From positions 1 through 64,000 of the forward strand of contig CAMYKW010000009.1 in the NCBI GenBank assembly GCA_947259175.1: 64,000 nucleotides of DNA. The letters are read 5' to 3'. Source of the DNA: an uncultured Gammaproteobacteria bacterium (GTDB lineage Bacteria; Pseudomonadota; Gammaproteobacteria; Arenicellales; JAANXG01). The translations under genes were made by a program, and so were the position numbers. Below are positions 15,647 through 24,189 of this stretch, one piece after another; the stretch's first letter is position 1, and every line of letters begins with the position of its first letter. A model generated the notes under the pieces. It was given only the letters and a program-made list of their open reading frames with translations, was not told the origin of the DNA and ran no database searches.

Positions 15647-17245
15647 ATGCGGACCAGCCCCATGCCAAAATCGAACACGACAGACGCTGCGCATCCCACC
15701 GCTAAAGATGTCACCCTCGGGAAACTTGAACTGCATGAGCTCAATCCGGGAGCTTGCGCCGGACCGGATGAGTGGCTGGACGGAAATAGCGCCACAAAAT
15801 TCGATTCCATTAACCCGGCGACCGGTTCCCCGATTGCCTCGGCGTTTTGCGCCAACCACGATGACTATGAGCGGGTCATTGCACGCGCCCGGGAGGCCTG
15901 TTTGCGCTGGCACATGGTGCCGGCCCCCAAGCGTGGCGAGTTGGTTCGTAAGATCGGAGATGCATTGCGGGAGAACAAAGACGTGCTCGGCGAACTGGTT
16001 TCCCTGGAAACCGGAAAGATCAAACAGGAAGGGGTCGGCGAGGTGCAGGAGATGATAGACATCGCCGACTTGGCCGTCGGCCAGTCGCGCATGCTTTACG
16101 GCAAGACCATGCACTCCGAACGGGTCGAGCATCGGATGTACGAGCAATGGCACCCGCTGGGTGTGGTCGGTGTGATAACGGCGTTTAACTTTCCAGTCGC
16201 GGTATGGGCGTGGAATGCGCTGATCGCGGCGGTAGCCGGCAACACCGTAGTGTGGAAGCCGTCCCCCAAAGCGTTCTTATGCGCCCTTGCGGTACAGCAC
16301 ATATGCAATCGCGTCATGCGCCGGGAAGGCTACCCGGGGATCTTTTCGTTGATCATCGAAGATGGCGCGGAGTTGGCGAATCGATTGGTCAACGATCAGC
16401 GTGTTGCCCTGATCTCGTTTACCGGTTCCACCGCGGTGGGCCGGCGCGTTGGCGAAACGGTGGCGGGCCGCATGGCTAAGGTGTTGCTGGAATTGAGTGG
16501 CAATAACGCGGTCATCGTCGATGATTCAGCGGATCTGGACTTGGCCATCCCCGCTATCGTGTTTGGCAGTGTCGGCACCGCCGGGCAACGCTGTACCACC
16601 ACTCGCCGACTGTTAATACACCGAAACGTCTACGAGGAGGTGACCGCCCGTCTGTCACGCGCCTATGAACAAGTTAAGGTCGGTGATCCGCTCGCCCCCG
16701 GCGTGCTGATGGGGCCGCTCATCGACGCGCAGGCAAAACAGCGTTTCCTGGATGCCATTCGGGAGTTGCGGCAACTCGGTGGCGTGATTATCCGCGGCGG
16801 CGATGGTCTCGATCGGCCCGGATTTTACGTGGAGCCCACCATTGCGGCCGCGGAGAATAAATGGGCGCTGGTGCAGCGAGAGACCTTCGGACCGTTGCTT
16901 TACGTGATGAAGTTCGAAACCCTGGAAGACGCGATCGCTATGCAAAATGACGTCTCCCAGGGGCTGTCCTCAGCCCTGTTTACCAATGATCTACGCCACG
17001 CGGAGCTGTTTCTGTCTCATGCCGGCAGCGACTGTGGTATCGCCAACATCAACATCGGCACGTCGGGGGCGGAAATCGGGGGAGCGTTCGGGGGGGAGAA
17101 GGACACCGGCGGTGGCCGCGAGGCTGGATCGGATGCATGGCGTGCGTACATGCGCCGCCAGACCAATACCATCAACTGGGGCCGGGAGCTGCCCCTGGCC
17201 CAGGGGATCGAATTTGATCTCCAGGCGACCGAATCCGCCGGGTAG
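15647..17245 (+). CDS. ALDH7-family aldehyde dehydrogenase (antiquitin-like)
   Basis: An NAD(P)-dependent aldehyde dehydrogenase of 532 aa. The catalytic cysteine is C316 in GTAGQRCTTTRR and the general base is E282 in LLELSGNNA. The C-terminal stretch NIGTSGAEIGGAFGGEK and the closing RRQTNTINWGRELPLAQG are characteristic of antiquitin/ALDH7, whose bacterial members oxidise piperideine-6-carboxylate (alpha-aminoadipate semialdehyde) in lysine breakdown. No other lysine catabolism gene is near, so the substrate is inferred from family only. Two ATGs (15647 and 15662) are possible starts and neither has a Shine-Dalgarno. Confidence 0.9.
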   Translation: MRTSPMPKSNTTDAAHPTAKDVTLGKLELHELNPGACAGPDEWLDGNSATKFDSINPATGSPIASAFCANHDDYERVIARAREACLRWHMVPAPKRGELVRKIGDALRENKDVLGELVSLETGKIKQEGVGEVQEMIDIADLAVGQSRMLYGKTMHSERVEHRMYEQWHPLGVVGVITAFNFPVAVWAWNALIAAVAGNTVVWKPSPKAFLCALAVQHICNRVMRREGYPGIFSLIIEDGAELANRLVNDQRVALISFTGSTAVGRRVGETVAGRMAKVLLELSGNNAVIVDDSADLDLAIPAIVFGSVGTAGQRCTTTRRLLIHRNVYEEVTARLSRAYEQVKVGDPLAPGVLMGPLIDAQAKQRFLDAIRELRQLGGVIIRGGDGLDRPGFYVEPTIAAAENKWALVQRETFGPLLYVMKFETLEDAIAMQNDVSQGLSSALFTNDLRHAELFLSHAGSDCGIANINIGTSGAEIGGAFGGEKDTGGGREAGSDAWRAYMRRQTNTINWGRELPLAQGIEFDLQATESAG

Positions 17246-17277
17246 CACAAGACGCCGCACGGTAAGCTGCGTAGTAG

Positions 17278-17808
17278 CTATCCCGCCAACAGCTGCTGGG
17301 TATAAAACAGCCCCGCTACGGTCTTGGCGTCGCGGATCTCGTTGTTTCGCACCATGGTCAGCGTGGTATCTACGGACAACCAGTGCACCTCGATCAGTTC
17401 GTCGTAATTGTGCCTGACGTCCGTGCGGTTGAGTTCCCGCGCGAGATACAGGTGCAGAATTTCATCGCAATAACCGGGGCTCGGCCAGATGGTCCCCAGG
17501 TCGCGCCAGATTCCGGCGCGCACGCCGGCCTCTTCTTCCAATTCACGTTTTGCCGTCTGTAGAGGCGTTTCGTCGGCGTCGATGGTTCCCGCCGGAAGCT
17601 CCCATATATAACCGCCCACCGCATAGCGGTATTGCCGGATCAGGCACACCTTCCGTTCGGCGTCGACGGCGACGATCACCGCTCCGCCGGGATGGCGAAC
17701 GATCTCCAGTTCCAGTTCGACGTCACCGGGCAGGTCGACGGTCTCCAGCCCCAGGCTGATGAGCCGCCCCCGGTAAACGTCGGTGCGACTCGACGGCACG
17801 GCATTCAT
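17278..17808 (-). CDS. Nudix hydrolase, ADP-ribose pyrophosphatase type
   Basis: A 176-aa protein with a complete Nudix box, AGTIDADETPLQTAKRELEEEAGV split over about residues 73-96, giving G-x5-E-x7-REL-x-EE-x-G. The segment before it (VCLIRQYRYAVGGYIWELPAG) is typical of ADP-ribose diphosphatases, which hydrolyse ADP-ribose to AMP and ribose 5-phosphate. The start codon overlaps the stop of gpmA by 4 nt (ATGA), so it is translationally coupled to it. It lies at the downstream end of the rph-rdgB-gpmA gene string. Confidence 0.88.
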   Translation of the reverse strand: MNAVPSSRTDVYRGRLISLGLETVDLPGDVELELEIVRHPGGAVIVAVDAERKVCLIRQYRYAVGGYIWELPAGTIDADETPLQTAKRELEEEAGVRAGIWRDLGTIWPSPGYCDEILHLYLARELNRTDVRHNYDELIEVHWLSVDTTLTMVRNNEIRDAKTVAGLFYTQQLLAG

Positions 17809-18551
17809 TGTTTCGCCGCGGCGGTCTGATCGGCAACCTCCTTGACCGCCGAGCTCAGAGCGTCCTCATCGGCGAGGTAATAGTTATTGACCGCCTCGAG
17901 TTGCGGGTTGAATTCATACACCAGGGGGATGCCGGTGGGAACGTTTACCTCCATGATCTGCTCGTCGCTGATACCGTCCAAGTGCTTTATCAGCGCGCGC
18001 AGGCTGTTGCCGTGCGCGGATATGATCGGCAACCTACCTTGCTCGAGCAGCGGCACGACCTTTTCGCGCCAATAGGGCACCACCCGGTTCAGCGTGTCGG
18101 CAAGCGACTCGGAACCGGGAACCTGTTGCAGACCGCGGTAACGCAGGTCATGACTCGGATGGGTCGGATCGCTGGGATCCAGCGCCGGTGGCCGCACTTC
18201 GTAACCTCTACGCCACAGCCGGACCTGTTTCTTGCCGTGTTTCTCCACCATCTCTTTCTTGTTGCTTCCCTGCAAGGCGCCGTAGTGACGCTCATTCAAA
18301 CGCCAGTCCGTGTCCACCGGCAGCCACATCCGGTCCATTTCCTCGAGAACCAGCCATAAGGTGCGGATCGCTCGTTTCAAATACGAGGTCAGCGCAATGT
18401 CGATCTCCAGACCGGCTTCGCGCAACGCAATACCGGCCTTTCGCGCCTCATCGATACCGCGTTCGGACAGATCCACATCTGTCCACCCAGTGAAAATATT
18501 CTCTTTGTTCCAGGTGCTTTGACCGTGACGCAACAACACTACTTTAGACAT
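17805..18551 (-). CDS. gpmA: 2,3-bisphosphoglycerate-dependent phosphoglycerate mutase
   Basis: Interconverts 3- and 2-phosphoglycerate in glycolysis. The 248-aa product opens with VLLRHGQSTWNKENIFTGW, which holds the phosphorylated histidine of the RHG motif and matches cofactor-dependent mutases in sequence and length. The second catalytic histidine is in the segment ISAHGNSLRALIKHLDG. The glutamate-containing segment NERHYGALQG is also present. The next gene begins inside the stop codon. The upstream gap to rdgB is 148 nt with no clear terminator. Confidence 0.95.
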   Translation of the reverse strand: MSKVVLLRHGQSTWNKENIFTGWTDVDLSERGIDEARKAGIALREAGLEIDIALTSYLKRAIRTLWLVLEEMDRMWLPVDTDWRLNERHYGALQGSNKKEMVEKHGKKQVRLWRRGYEVRPPALDPSDPTHPSHDLRYRGLQQVPGSESLADTLNRVVPYWREKVVPLLEQGRLPIISAHGNSLRALIKHLDGISDEQIMEVNVPTGIPLVYEFNPQLEAVNNYYLADEDALSSAVKEVADQTAAAKQ

Positions 18552-18699
18552 GTCTCGTTCCTCAAATTCGTAATTGTCCGGCGCGAAACTTCACCGCAGC
18601 CACGGGTGTGGGCACCGCGTGAGTTTCCAGCCGTTTGTAACCGGTGCGTGGTTGGACGCTATTCGTTGGCATCGCTCGGTGTATTGTAAAACTTAGTGG

Positions 18700-19296
18700 T
18701 TAATACGACAGCAGTTTTACCAGATGCGCCAGGGCTTGCCCCCGGTGGCTGACGCGGTTTTTGGTATCCGCATCCAACTCGGCTGCCGTGCATCCATGAT
18801 CGGCGGCATAAAACACCGGATCGTAACCGAAGCCGTTTGCGCCTCGGGGTGTATCAATGATCACCCCTTCCCACGTTCCCTGACAGACCAGGGGCGTAGG
18901 GTCGAGGGGATGGCGCATATATACCACAACGCATTGGAATCGGGCCGTGCGCCGTGATGTTTCCACTTTCGCTAACTCGCGCAGCAGTTTTTGGGTATTT
19001 TCCAGATCCGTTGCGTTGGCGCCGGCATACCGTGCGGAATAGATTCCCGGCGCACCGTTCAAGGCGTCGACCTCGAGGCCCGAGTCGTCGGCGACGGCCG
19101 GCAGCCCGGTGTGCTGTGCCGTGTTGCGTGCCTTCAAGATGGCGTTCTCAATAAACGTCAAGCCGGTTTCGGCTATTGTCGGCACGTCGAATTCTTGTTG
19201 CGAATGTACCACGAGTTTAAGCGGCGACAGCAGCGCCTGGAGTTCGCGCAATTTGCCGGGGTTGGTCGAGGCCAACACGATTTCTCCGTTTCGCAT
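18700..19296 (-). CDS. rdgB: RdgB/Ham1 XTP/dITP pyrophosphatase
   Basis: Removes non-canonical purine nucleotides (dITP, XTP) by pyrophosphate hydrolysis. The 198-aa product begins with IVLASTNPGKLRELQALL, the SxNxxK nucleotide-binding motif of the family. It contains ADDSGLEVDALNGAPGIYSARY, with the catalytic aspartates, and GFGYDPVF followed by SHRGQAL at the C terminus. Its start is 4 nt after the rph stop, the common rph-rdgB arrangement in proteobacteria. Confidence 0.95.
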   Translation of the reverse strand: MRNGEIVLASTNPGKLRELQALLSPLKLVVHSQQEFDVPTIAETGLTFIENAILKARNTAQHTGLPAVADDSGLEVDALNGAPGIYSARYAGANATDLENTQKLLRELAKVETSRRTARFQCVVVYMRHPLDPTPLVCQGTWEGVIIDTPRGANGFGYDPVFYAADHGCTAAELDADTKNRVSHRGQALAHLVKLLSY

Positions 19297-19300
19297 CGGA

Positions 19301-20020
19301 TTAGCTCGCCAGCGACCGCCGTTGATGTTCCATGAGCTCGCGAATACCCTGTGCCGCGTATTCCGACATTTCCACCAGTTGACGCAGGCTGAAGGCCTCG
19401 CCTTCGGCTGTTCCTTGGACTTCGACGAAGTCCCCGCTTTCGTTCATCACGAAATTCATGTCCGTATGTGCGCCACTGTCTTCGGCATAGTCCAAATCCA
19501 GTACTACCTGGCCGTTATAGACACCCGCAGAGACCGACGCGACCTGCCCGATAATCGGGTTCGCCTTGATGCGTTGAATCTCCAGTAGATGGGAAACGGC
19601 ATCGACCAGCGCCACGTAGGCGCCGGTTATCGACGCGGTGCGTGTTCCCCCGTCTGCCTGCAGCACGTCGCAATCTACCGTGATCGTGCGCTCTCCCAGT
19701 TTGCGCAAGTCGACAATAGCCCGCAATGAGCGCCCGATCAGGCGCTGAATCTCCAGCGTGCGGCCGGATTGCCGCCCGCGCACGGCCTCGCGCATGGTTC
19801 GTGTACCAGTCGCCCTTGGGAGCATCGCATACTCCGCGGTCACCCATCCCTGTTCGGCGCCACGCAGAAAACCCGGAACCTTGTCCTCGATAGTCGCACA
19901 GCAAAGCACCCTGGTATCACCGAAGCCGATCAGCACCGAGCCCTCTGCATACTTGGTATAAGTACGTTCAATGGATATTGGTCTTAACTCATGGGGTGCG
20001 CGCCCACTCGGACGGGACAT
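19301..20020 (-). CDS. rph: Ribonuclease PH
   Basis: Phosphorolytic 3'-5' exoribonuclease that trims tRNA precursors. The 239-aa product starts [21 protein letters not shown], with the family's R-P-x(n)-LRP start, and carries [35 protein letters not shown] sequence at about residues 70-105 and [19 protein letters not shown] with the catalytic aspartates. It is not truncated. The downstream rdgB gene follows in 4 nt. A TATACT on the minus strand (20081-20086) could be a -10 element, with a poor -35. Confidence 0.95.
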   Translation of the reverse strand: MSRPSGRAPHELRPISIERTYTKYAEGSVLIGFGDTRVLCCATIEDKVPGFLRGAEQGWVTAEYAMLPRATGTRTMREAVRGRQSGRTLEIQRLIGRSLRAIVDLRKLGERTITVDCDVLQADGGTRTASITGAYVALVDAVSHLLEIQRIKANPIIGQVASVSAGVYNGQVVLDLDYAEDSGAHTDMNFVMNESGDFVEVQGTAEGEAFSLRQLVEMSEYAAQGIRELMEHQRRSLAS

Positions 20021-20163
20021 TTGAGGCTCCTTGGCGTTTGAACCAGCCGCTGCTGGATGTTTCGAGGCTTGAAGCGGTCTAGTATAAGGGAGCGTGATAC
20101 GCGTAGCGAGTGCTTGCGACTGAGTGCAGTTCGGGAGTCGAGGCCGCCGGGGTTTTGTTTACA

Positions 20164-21090
20164 TCAGATAATGTCGTCGATCTTGTCCACAAAGGACTCC
20201 AGATCCGCGATCTTGTTCTTCAAATTGTCGGCGTCGTCTGCGGCGACTTTTGTGTTGGTGTTTTGATCCGCTTCGCTGGAATTCCGGACATGCCATAGAT
20301 TGTCTTGATCGATCGCGGGTATTGCCAATTCGTATATCGGCTCCGCTGTGCTCGCCGCCGCTTCCCATCGAAACAGGATCACGCTCATGTTGTCGCATTC
20401 CCGGGGGCGCGAGTTCTGGGCCTGCGCCAGCAAGCCCTCCGCGCCGTCTTCGAGTTGCGGTGTAGTGATATGCGCCTCAATGTCCGCGTTAGTCAGCTCC
20501 CGCCACACACCATCGGAGCACAACAGTATGGTATCTCCGCTCTGCAGCCGCGTTTCAGCCCCCAGAGTCAGGCGTGGCGAGCGGGCTCCCCCTACACATC
20601 GGGTAAGCTGCCCATACTCGTCAAAGGATCTATCCTCGGCGATCATTCCCTGCTTGATCAGCTCTTCGTTCATAGAGTGGTCCCTGGTGCGTGTGTGTAT
20701 GCGCCGGGTTCGACACAAATACAAACGGCTGTCACCCGCATGGGCCCAATAGGCCAATCCGTTTTGCACCAGACAAACGACGCAGGTTGTGCGCGGGGTC
20801 ACCGCGTCCAGTCCCCTCTTCAGAGAGCGACGTTTTATCAGGGTGTGGGCGTGAACGGTGGTGAGCACCAGATAAGCGGCGGGATCGGTTATCTCCCGCT
20901 GTCGAATTTTCTGAAAAGAGCGGATGAAGGTGTTGACTAGAGTCTCTGCAGCAAGCTCGCCGCCTTCGTAGCCACCGAGGCCGTCGGCAAGCACCATTAA
21001 TACCGCGTTATCGCGTTCTATATAGCCAATGCGGTCCTGGTTGGCGGACCGCGATCCTATACGACTTTGATGGGCCACGGAGAAGTGCAT
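20164..21090 (-). CDS. PP2C-family Ser/Thr protein phosphatase
   Basis: A 308-aa cytosolic metal-dependent phosphatase. Motifs in order are SANQDRIG (D19), VLADGLGGYEGGELAAE (D36-G37), WAHAGDSRLYL, LLCSDGVWREL and CDNMSVILFRW, together the full metal-binding set. The C terminus after about residue 245 is a short extension with a probable coiled coil (DDADNLKNKIADLESFVDKID). The gene starts 3 nt after the stop of the kinase gene, so the two form a phosphorylation/dephosphorylation pair. Confidence 0.9.
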   Translation of the reverse strand: MHFSVAHQSRIGSRSANQDRIGYIERDNAVLMVLADGLGGYEGGELAAETLVNTFIRSFQKIRQREITDPAAYLVLTTVHAHTLIKRRSLKRGLDAVTPRTTCVVCLVQNGLAYWAHAGDSRLYLCRTRRIHTRTRDHSMNEELIKQGMIAEDRSFDEYGQLTRCVGGARSPRLTLGAETRLQSGDTILLCSDGVWRELTNADIEAHITTPQLEDGAEGLLAQAQNSRPRECDNMSVILFRWEAAASTAEPIYELAIPAIDQDNLWHVRNSSEADQNTNTKVAADDADNLKNKIADLESFVDKIDDII

Positions 21091-21093
21091 CGA

Positions 21094-22005
21094 TTATGAC
21101 CACCAGTCCATAAACCCGCTTTTGGGCCTGCGTTTTGCCGTGGTTTTCAGAAGCGCAAGTAAGGCGTCCGCATCCTGGGGGCGTCTGTGCTGTTCCAGTT
21201 CCACCGCCCAGTCGATGCATTCCAGGATCTGTGGGCTGTACCTACGGGAGTGGCTTTTCGATACTGGGGCGAGGCGCTCCCCGTCAAGGCGTCGCCGCGC
21301 GGAGGGCGGGGCTTTACCGGTGATACATATGCGCATCGTCATGCCGAGGGAGTAGAGATCCGACCAGGGTCCCATCGCTCCCGCCTCGTACTGTTCCGGC
21401 GGAGCGTATCCATGGGTGAGGGTTTGCACGCCGGTGCATTGTTCTCCGGGCCGCAGGTGCTGCACAGCGCCAAAGTCGAGCAGCAACGGCTGACCGGAGG
21501 CGCGCAACAGTATATTCGCGGGTTTGATGTCGAGGTGCAGAAAATCCAGGGAGTGCAGCTCGCGCAGTCCCTCGAGAATCTTTGGGAAAACGGCAAACAG
21601 GAATTGCTCCCCGAGCCGGCCTTTGGTGCGTTTGATGAACCAGCGCAGGTCGCGCCCCTGCTCGAAGTCCATGACCATGAATACGGTGCCATTGGCGCGA
21701 AAAAAGTTTGATACGTGAACGATGTTCGGGTGTTCCAACTTGGACAGCGCCATGCCTTCGCTGAAGAAGCGTTTCAGGCCCAATTGAAATTGGCGCAAGG
21801 TGTCGGGGTTGACCGGCGCCACCCGCCCGCCAGGCATGCGATCAACCAGATCATGTGGAAAGTATTCCTTGATTACAACCTTGGCCTTGGTGCGGATATG
21901 GTACGCGAGATATACGAAGCTGAAGCCGCCTCCGCCGATTAGTCGCTCAATGCGGTAACCGTCGAGAAGGTATCCCCGGGAGAGCGTTTGCTTGGTGGTC
22001 GCCAT
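21094..22005 (-). CDS. Hanks-type Ser/Thr protein kinase
   Basis: A 303-aa kinase without a membrane segment. It has the glycine loop IGGGGFSFVYLA (residues 23-34), the ATP-binding lysine K46 in VVIKEYFP, the catalytic loop HLDIKPANILL (D159, K161, N164; HLD in place of HRD), DFG at 177-179 and an APE-like YAPPEQYE. HLD is found in some bacterial kinases and does not by itself mean loss of activity. The C-terminal extension is short and basic. It pairs with the PP2C gene downstream and is divergent from yicC. Substrates are unknown. Confidence 0.9.
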   Translation of the reverse strand: MATTKQTLSRGYLLDGYRIERLIGGGGFSFVYLAYHIRTKAKVVIKEYFPHDLVDRMPGGRVAPVNPDTLRQFQLGLKRFFSEGMALSKLEHPNIVHVSNFFRANGTVFMVMDFEQGRDLRWFIKRTKGRLGEQFLFAVFPKILEGLRELHSLDFLHLDIKPANILLRASGQPLLLDFGAVQHLRPGEQCTGVQTLTHGYAPPEQYEAGAMGPWSDLYSLGMTMRICITGKAPPSARRRLDGERLAPVSKSHSRRYSPQILECIDWAVELEQHRRPQDADALLALLKTTAKRRPKSGFMDWWS

Positions 22006-22029
22006 AGTTTGCTTATTGGAGTACCAAGA

Positions 22030-22060
22030 TTGAATAAAGGCCGGATTTCGCAGGTATACT
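22030..22060 (+). promoter_or_regulatory. Possible promoter of yicC
   Basis: TTGAAT (22030-22035) and TATACT (22055-22060) are 19 nt apart, a long spacer. They lie in the divergent kinase/yicC gap. A strong AGGAG lies at 22124-22128, 13 nt before the yicC ATG. Confidence 0.35.
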
Positions 22061-22141
22061 CCCTCCAGCGCGCCGTCATTAGTTATTATTTAAGATCGTA
22101 TATCCGCATTTTTCAAAAAGTATAGGAGATCCCGACCAATC

Positions 22142-23008
22142 ATGCCCAACAGTATGACCGCTTTTGCCCAGACGAAGGAAGACGCCGAATGCGGAGAGAT
22201 CACGTGTGAGTTGCGGACCGTCAACCATCGTTACCTCGAGGTTAATCCGCGGTTGCCCGAGGAATTACGCCAGTTTGAGCCCACAATCCGTGAGCTGATC
22301 GCCAAAACTATCAAACGAGGACGAGTGGACTGCACAATGCGGTTTTCGCCACAGTTTGCCGATGTTCAGGAACTGGGAGTGAATCACGCGTTAGTGGAGT
22401 CATTAGTCAGTTTAGCCGCGGATGTACAGCAGCGGGGCCGGAATGTGGAGCCCATCCGGGTCGTCGATATTCTTCGCTGGCCGGGGGTGATCAAAACGCC
22501 GGAGATTGATCGCGAGCAGCTGCAGAAAATCGTCGTCGACGTCGTCTCAAGGGCAATACGGGGGGTGGCGGCGGCACGTTCGCGGGAGGGGGCGAAGTTG
22601 TCGGATCTGGTCCTGGAGCGGCTCAAAGCGGCACGCGCGCTGGTGCAAAGAGCAACACAGCTGCTGCCGGGGATCAAGCAAGCATACAGGCAGCGATTGG
22701 AAGAGCGCCTTGCCGAGGTGCGAGAGCAACTAGACCCCAACCGTTTGGAGCAGGAGATCGTGTTGTTCCTGCAAAAAACAGACGTCGCGGAGGAGCTCGA
22801 CCGGCTCGAAATTCACCTCGACGAGGTGCAATCGGTGCTGTCCAAGCCGCAACTCATCGGCAGGCGCCTGGATTTCCTGATGCAGGAACTGAATCGAGAG
22901 GCGAATACATTGGGCGCGAAGTCCGTGGATACCGCTACGACGCAGGTATCGGTGGAATTAAAGGTATTGATTGAACAGATGCGTGAACAAGTGCAAAACA
23001 TCGAATAA
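22142..23008 (+). CDS. yicC: YicC-family endoribonuclease
   Basis: A 288-aa YicC protein. The start MPNSMTAFAQ matches the family's M-x-x-SMTAFA beginning, which fixes the start codon. The central segment on TVNHRYLEVNPRLPEELR, the helical middle and the C-terminal RRLDFLMQELNREANTLGAKS are family hallmarks. E. coli YicC is an RNA endonuclease. Gene order yicC then gmk, with rph divergent upstream (here separated by the kinase and phosphatase genes), is common in proteobacteria. The gene is complete. Confidence 0.93.
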   Translation: MPNSMTAFAQTKEDAECGEITCELRTVNHRYLEVNPRLPEELRQFEPTIRELIAKTIKRGRVDCTMRFSPQFADVQELGVNHALVESLVSLAADVQQRGRNVEPIRVVDILRWPGVIKTPEIDREQLQKIVVDVVSRAIRGVAAARSREGAKLSDLVLERLKAARALVQRATQLLPGIKQAYRQRLEERLAEVREQLDPNRLEQEIVLFLQKTDVAEELDRLEIHLDEVQSVLSKPQLIGRRLDFLMQELNREANTLGAKSVDTATTQVSVELKVLIEQMREQVQNIE

Positions 23009-23074
23009 GATAGGAATTCGTTTGTCGGTTCGGCCATTGGCGCCAACTGCCGAGCCGATCACCCGAGCGTAAAA

Positions 23075-23686
23075 ATGCCCCGCGGAATGCTATTCATAAT
23101 TTCTGCTCCGTCAGGCGCAGGCAAGACGACGCTGGCGAAAGCGCTGGTGAACTCTGTGCCCGGTACGGTGTTATCGGTGTCGCACACCACCCGCAGCCGT
23201 CGCGCGGGAGAACGCGACGGCGTCGATTATTATTTCGTTGACGGTCAGCGATTCCAAGACATGGTGCGCGAGGGCAAGTTCCTGGAGTATGCGGAGGTAT
23301 TCGGTAACTTTTATGGCACCTCACGCGCGGCGGTCGAACAGCAGTTGTCGCAAGGCGACAACGTATTGCTTGACATCGATTGGCAGGGGGCGCGGGAGGT
23401 TAAGCGGAAAATGCCCGATGTTCGCAGCATATTTGTTCTTCCGCCGTCGCGAAGTGAGCTGGAAAAAAGGCTGCGGGGCCGAGGTCAGGACTCGGACACG
23501 GTGATAATGGAGCGCATGCGGAAGGCATCCGCCGAGATGCGTCATCACGATGAGTACGAGTATCTGGTGGTGAACGATGATTTTGGCCAAGCCTTGGCGG
23601 ATTTGCGCGCCATCATCACCGGCAATGAGGGGCGGCGGCGCACCGTGAGCGCGGATCTGAAGAATCTGTTGCGCGAGAGCGCATGA
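23075..23686 (+). CDS. gmk: Guanylate kinase
   Basis: Phosphorylates GMP to GDP. The 203-aa product has the P-loop ISAPSGAGKTTLAKAL at about residues 7-22, then the GMP-binding stretch SHTTRSRRAGERDGVDYYFV, and DIDWQGAREVK for the lid and Mg site. Length is typical. It lies 66 nt after yicC and precedes rpoZ by about 200 nt containing the hairpin cluster. The gap may hold processing or termination signals. Confidence 0.96.
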   Translation: MPRGMLFIISAPSGAGKTTLAKALVNSVPGTVLSVSHTTRSRRAGERDGVDYYFVDGQRFQDMVREGKFLEYAEVFGNFYGTSRAAVEQQLSQGDNVLLDIDWQGAREVKRKMPDVRSIFVLPPSRSELEKRLRGRGQDSDTVIMERMRKASAEMRHHDEYEYLVVNDDFGQALADLRAIITGNEGRRRTVSADLKNLLRESA

Positions 23687-23723
23687 TCGTGTATGTGAGT
23701 GAGATAGATCTGATATTTACGGA

Positions 23724-23869
23724 AGCTCTGAATAATACATCCCTGTATTATCAGAGCTCGATAAACGAAAAGTGCGATTTTCGTTTTTCTCCACAGTTCA
23801 ATCAGTTACGTGATTGAACTGTGTCAGTACGTCCATGTACCGGCGGAACCGCTGACAATCAGAGGTTCC
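23724..23869. repeat. Run of consecutive hairpins between gmk and rpoZ
   Basis: Five inverted repeats follow each other in about 150 nt. 23724-23758: AGCTCTGA(A)TAATACA pairing around TCCC. 23763-23786: AAACGAAAA/TTTTCGTTT, followed by TT. 23792-23823: CACAGTTCAATCA/TGATTGAACTGTG, a perfect 13-bp stem. 23827-23840: GTAC/GTAC around GTCCAT. 23845-23869: GGAACC/GGTTCC. The last ends about 20 nt before the rpoZ start. The array may form structured RNA; a single terminator does not explain it. Confidence 0.75.
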
Positions 23870-23889
23870 TCAACGTTTCGAGGTAAGCA

Positions 23890-24189
23890 ATGGCGAGGAT
23901 TACAGTAGAAGACTGTTTGCAGCATGTCGACAACCGATTCCAGTTGGTGCTGGTGGCAACTAAGCGCGCACGACAGCTCGCCTTGGGGTCGTTACCGCTG
24001 GTTGAAGTCGAGAACGATAAGCCGACGGTGATCGCGTTACGAGAAATTGCCGAGGGATTGGTCACCAAGGCAATACTGGAAGATGAACCTCCAACTTTGG
24101 ATCTAAGCGAAGAACAGGAAGACGTCGAAGAAGTCGACGAGATTCAGCCAGATGCAGATACCGGCGCTGCGGACGAAACGCCTGCGTAA
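23890..24189 (+). CDS. rpoZ: RNA polymerase omega subunit
   Basis: Small subunit that assists assembly of RNA polymerase and links it to ppGpp. The 99-aa product begins [29 protein letters not shown] and continues with [16 protein letters not shown], both highly conserved; the tail is acidic ([11 protein letters not shown]). A GAGG lies 6 nt before the ATG. The 3' end overlaps the spoT start by 38 nt. Confidence 0.96.
   Translation: MARITVEDCLQHVDNRFQLVLVATKRARQLALGSLPLVEVENDKPTVIALREIAEGLVTKAILEDEPPTLDLSEEQEDVEEVDEIQPDADTGAADETPA

Noticed and set aside
23763-23786. AAACGAAAA hairpin followed by TT as terminator of gmk
   Set aside because: The stem has only two GC pairs and the tail only a short T-run, so termination is doubtful; kept only as part of the hairpin array.
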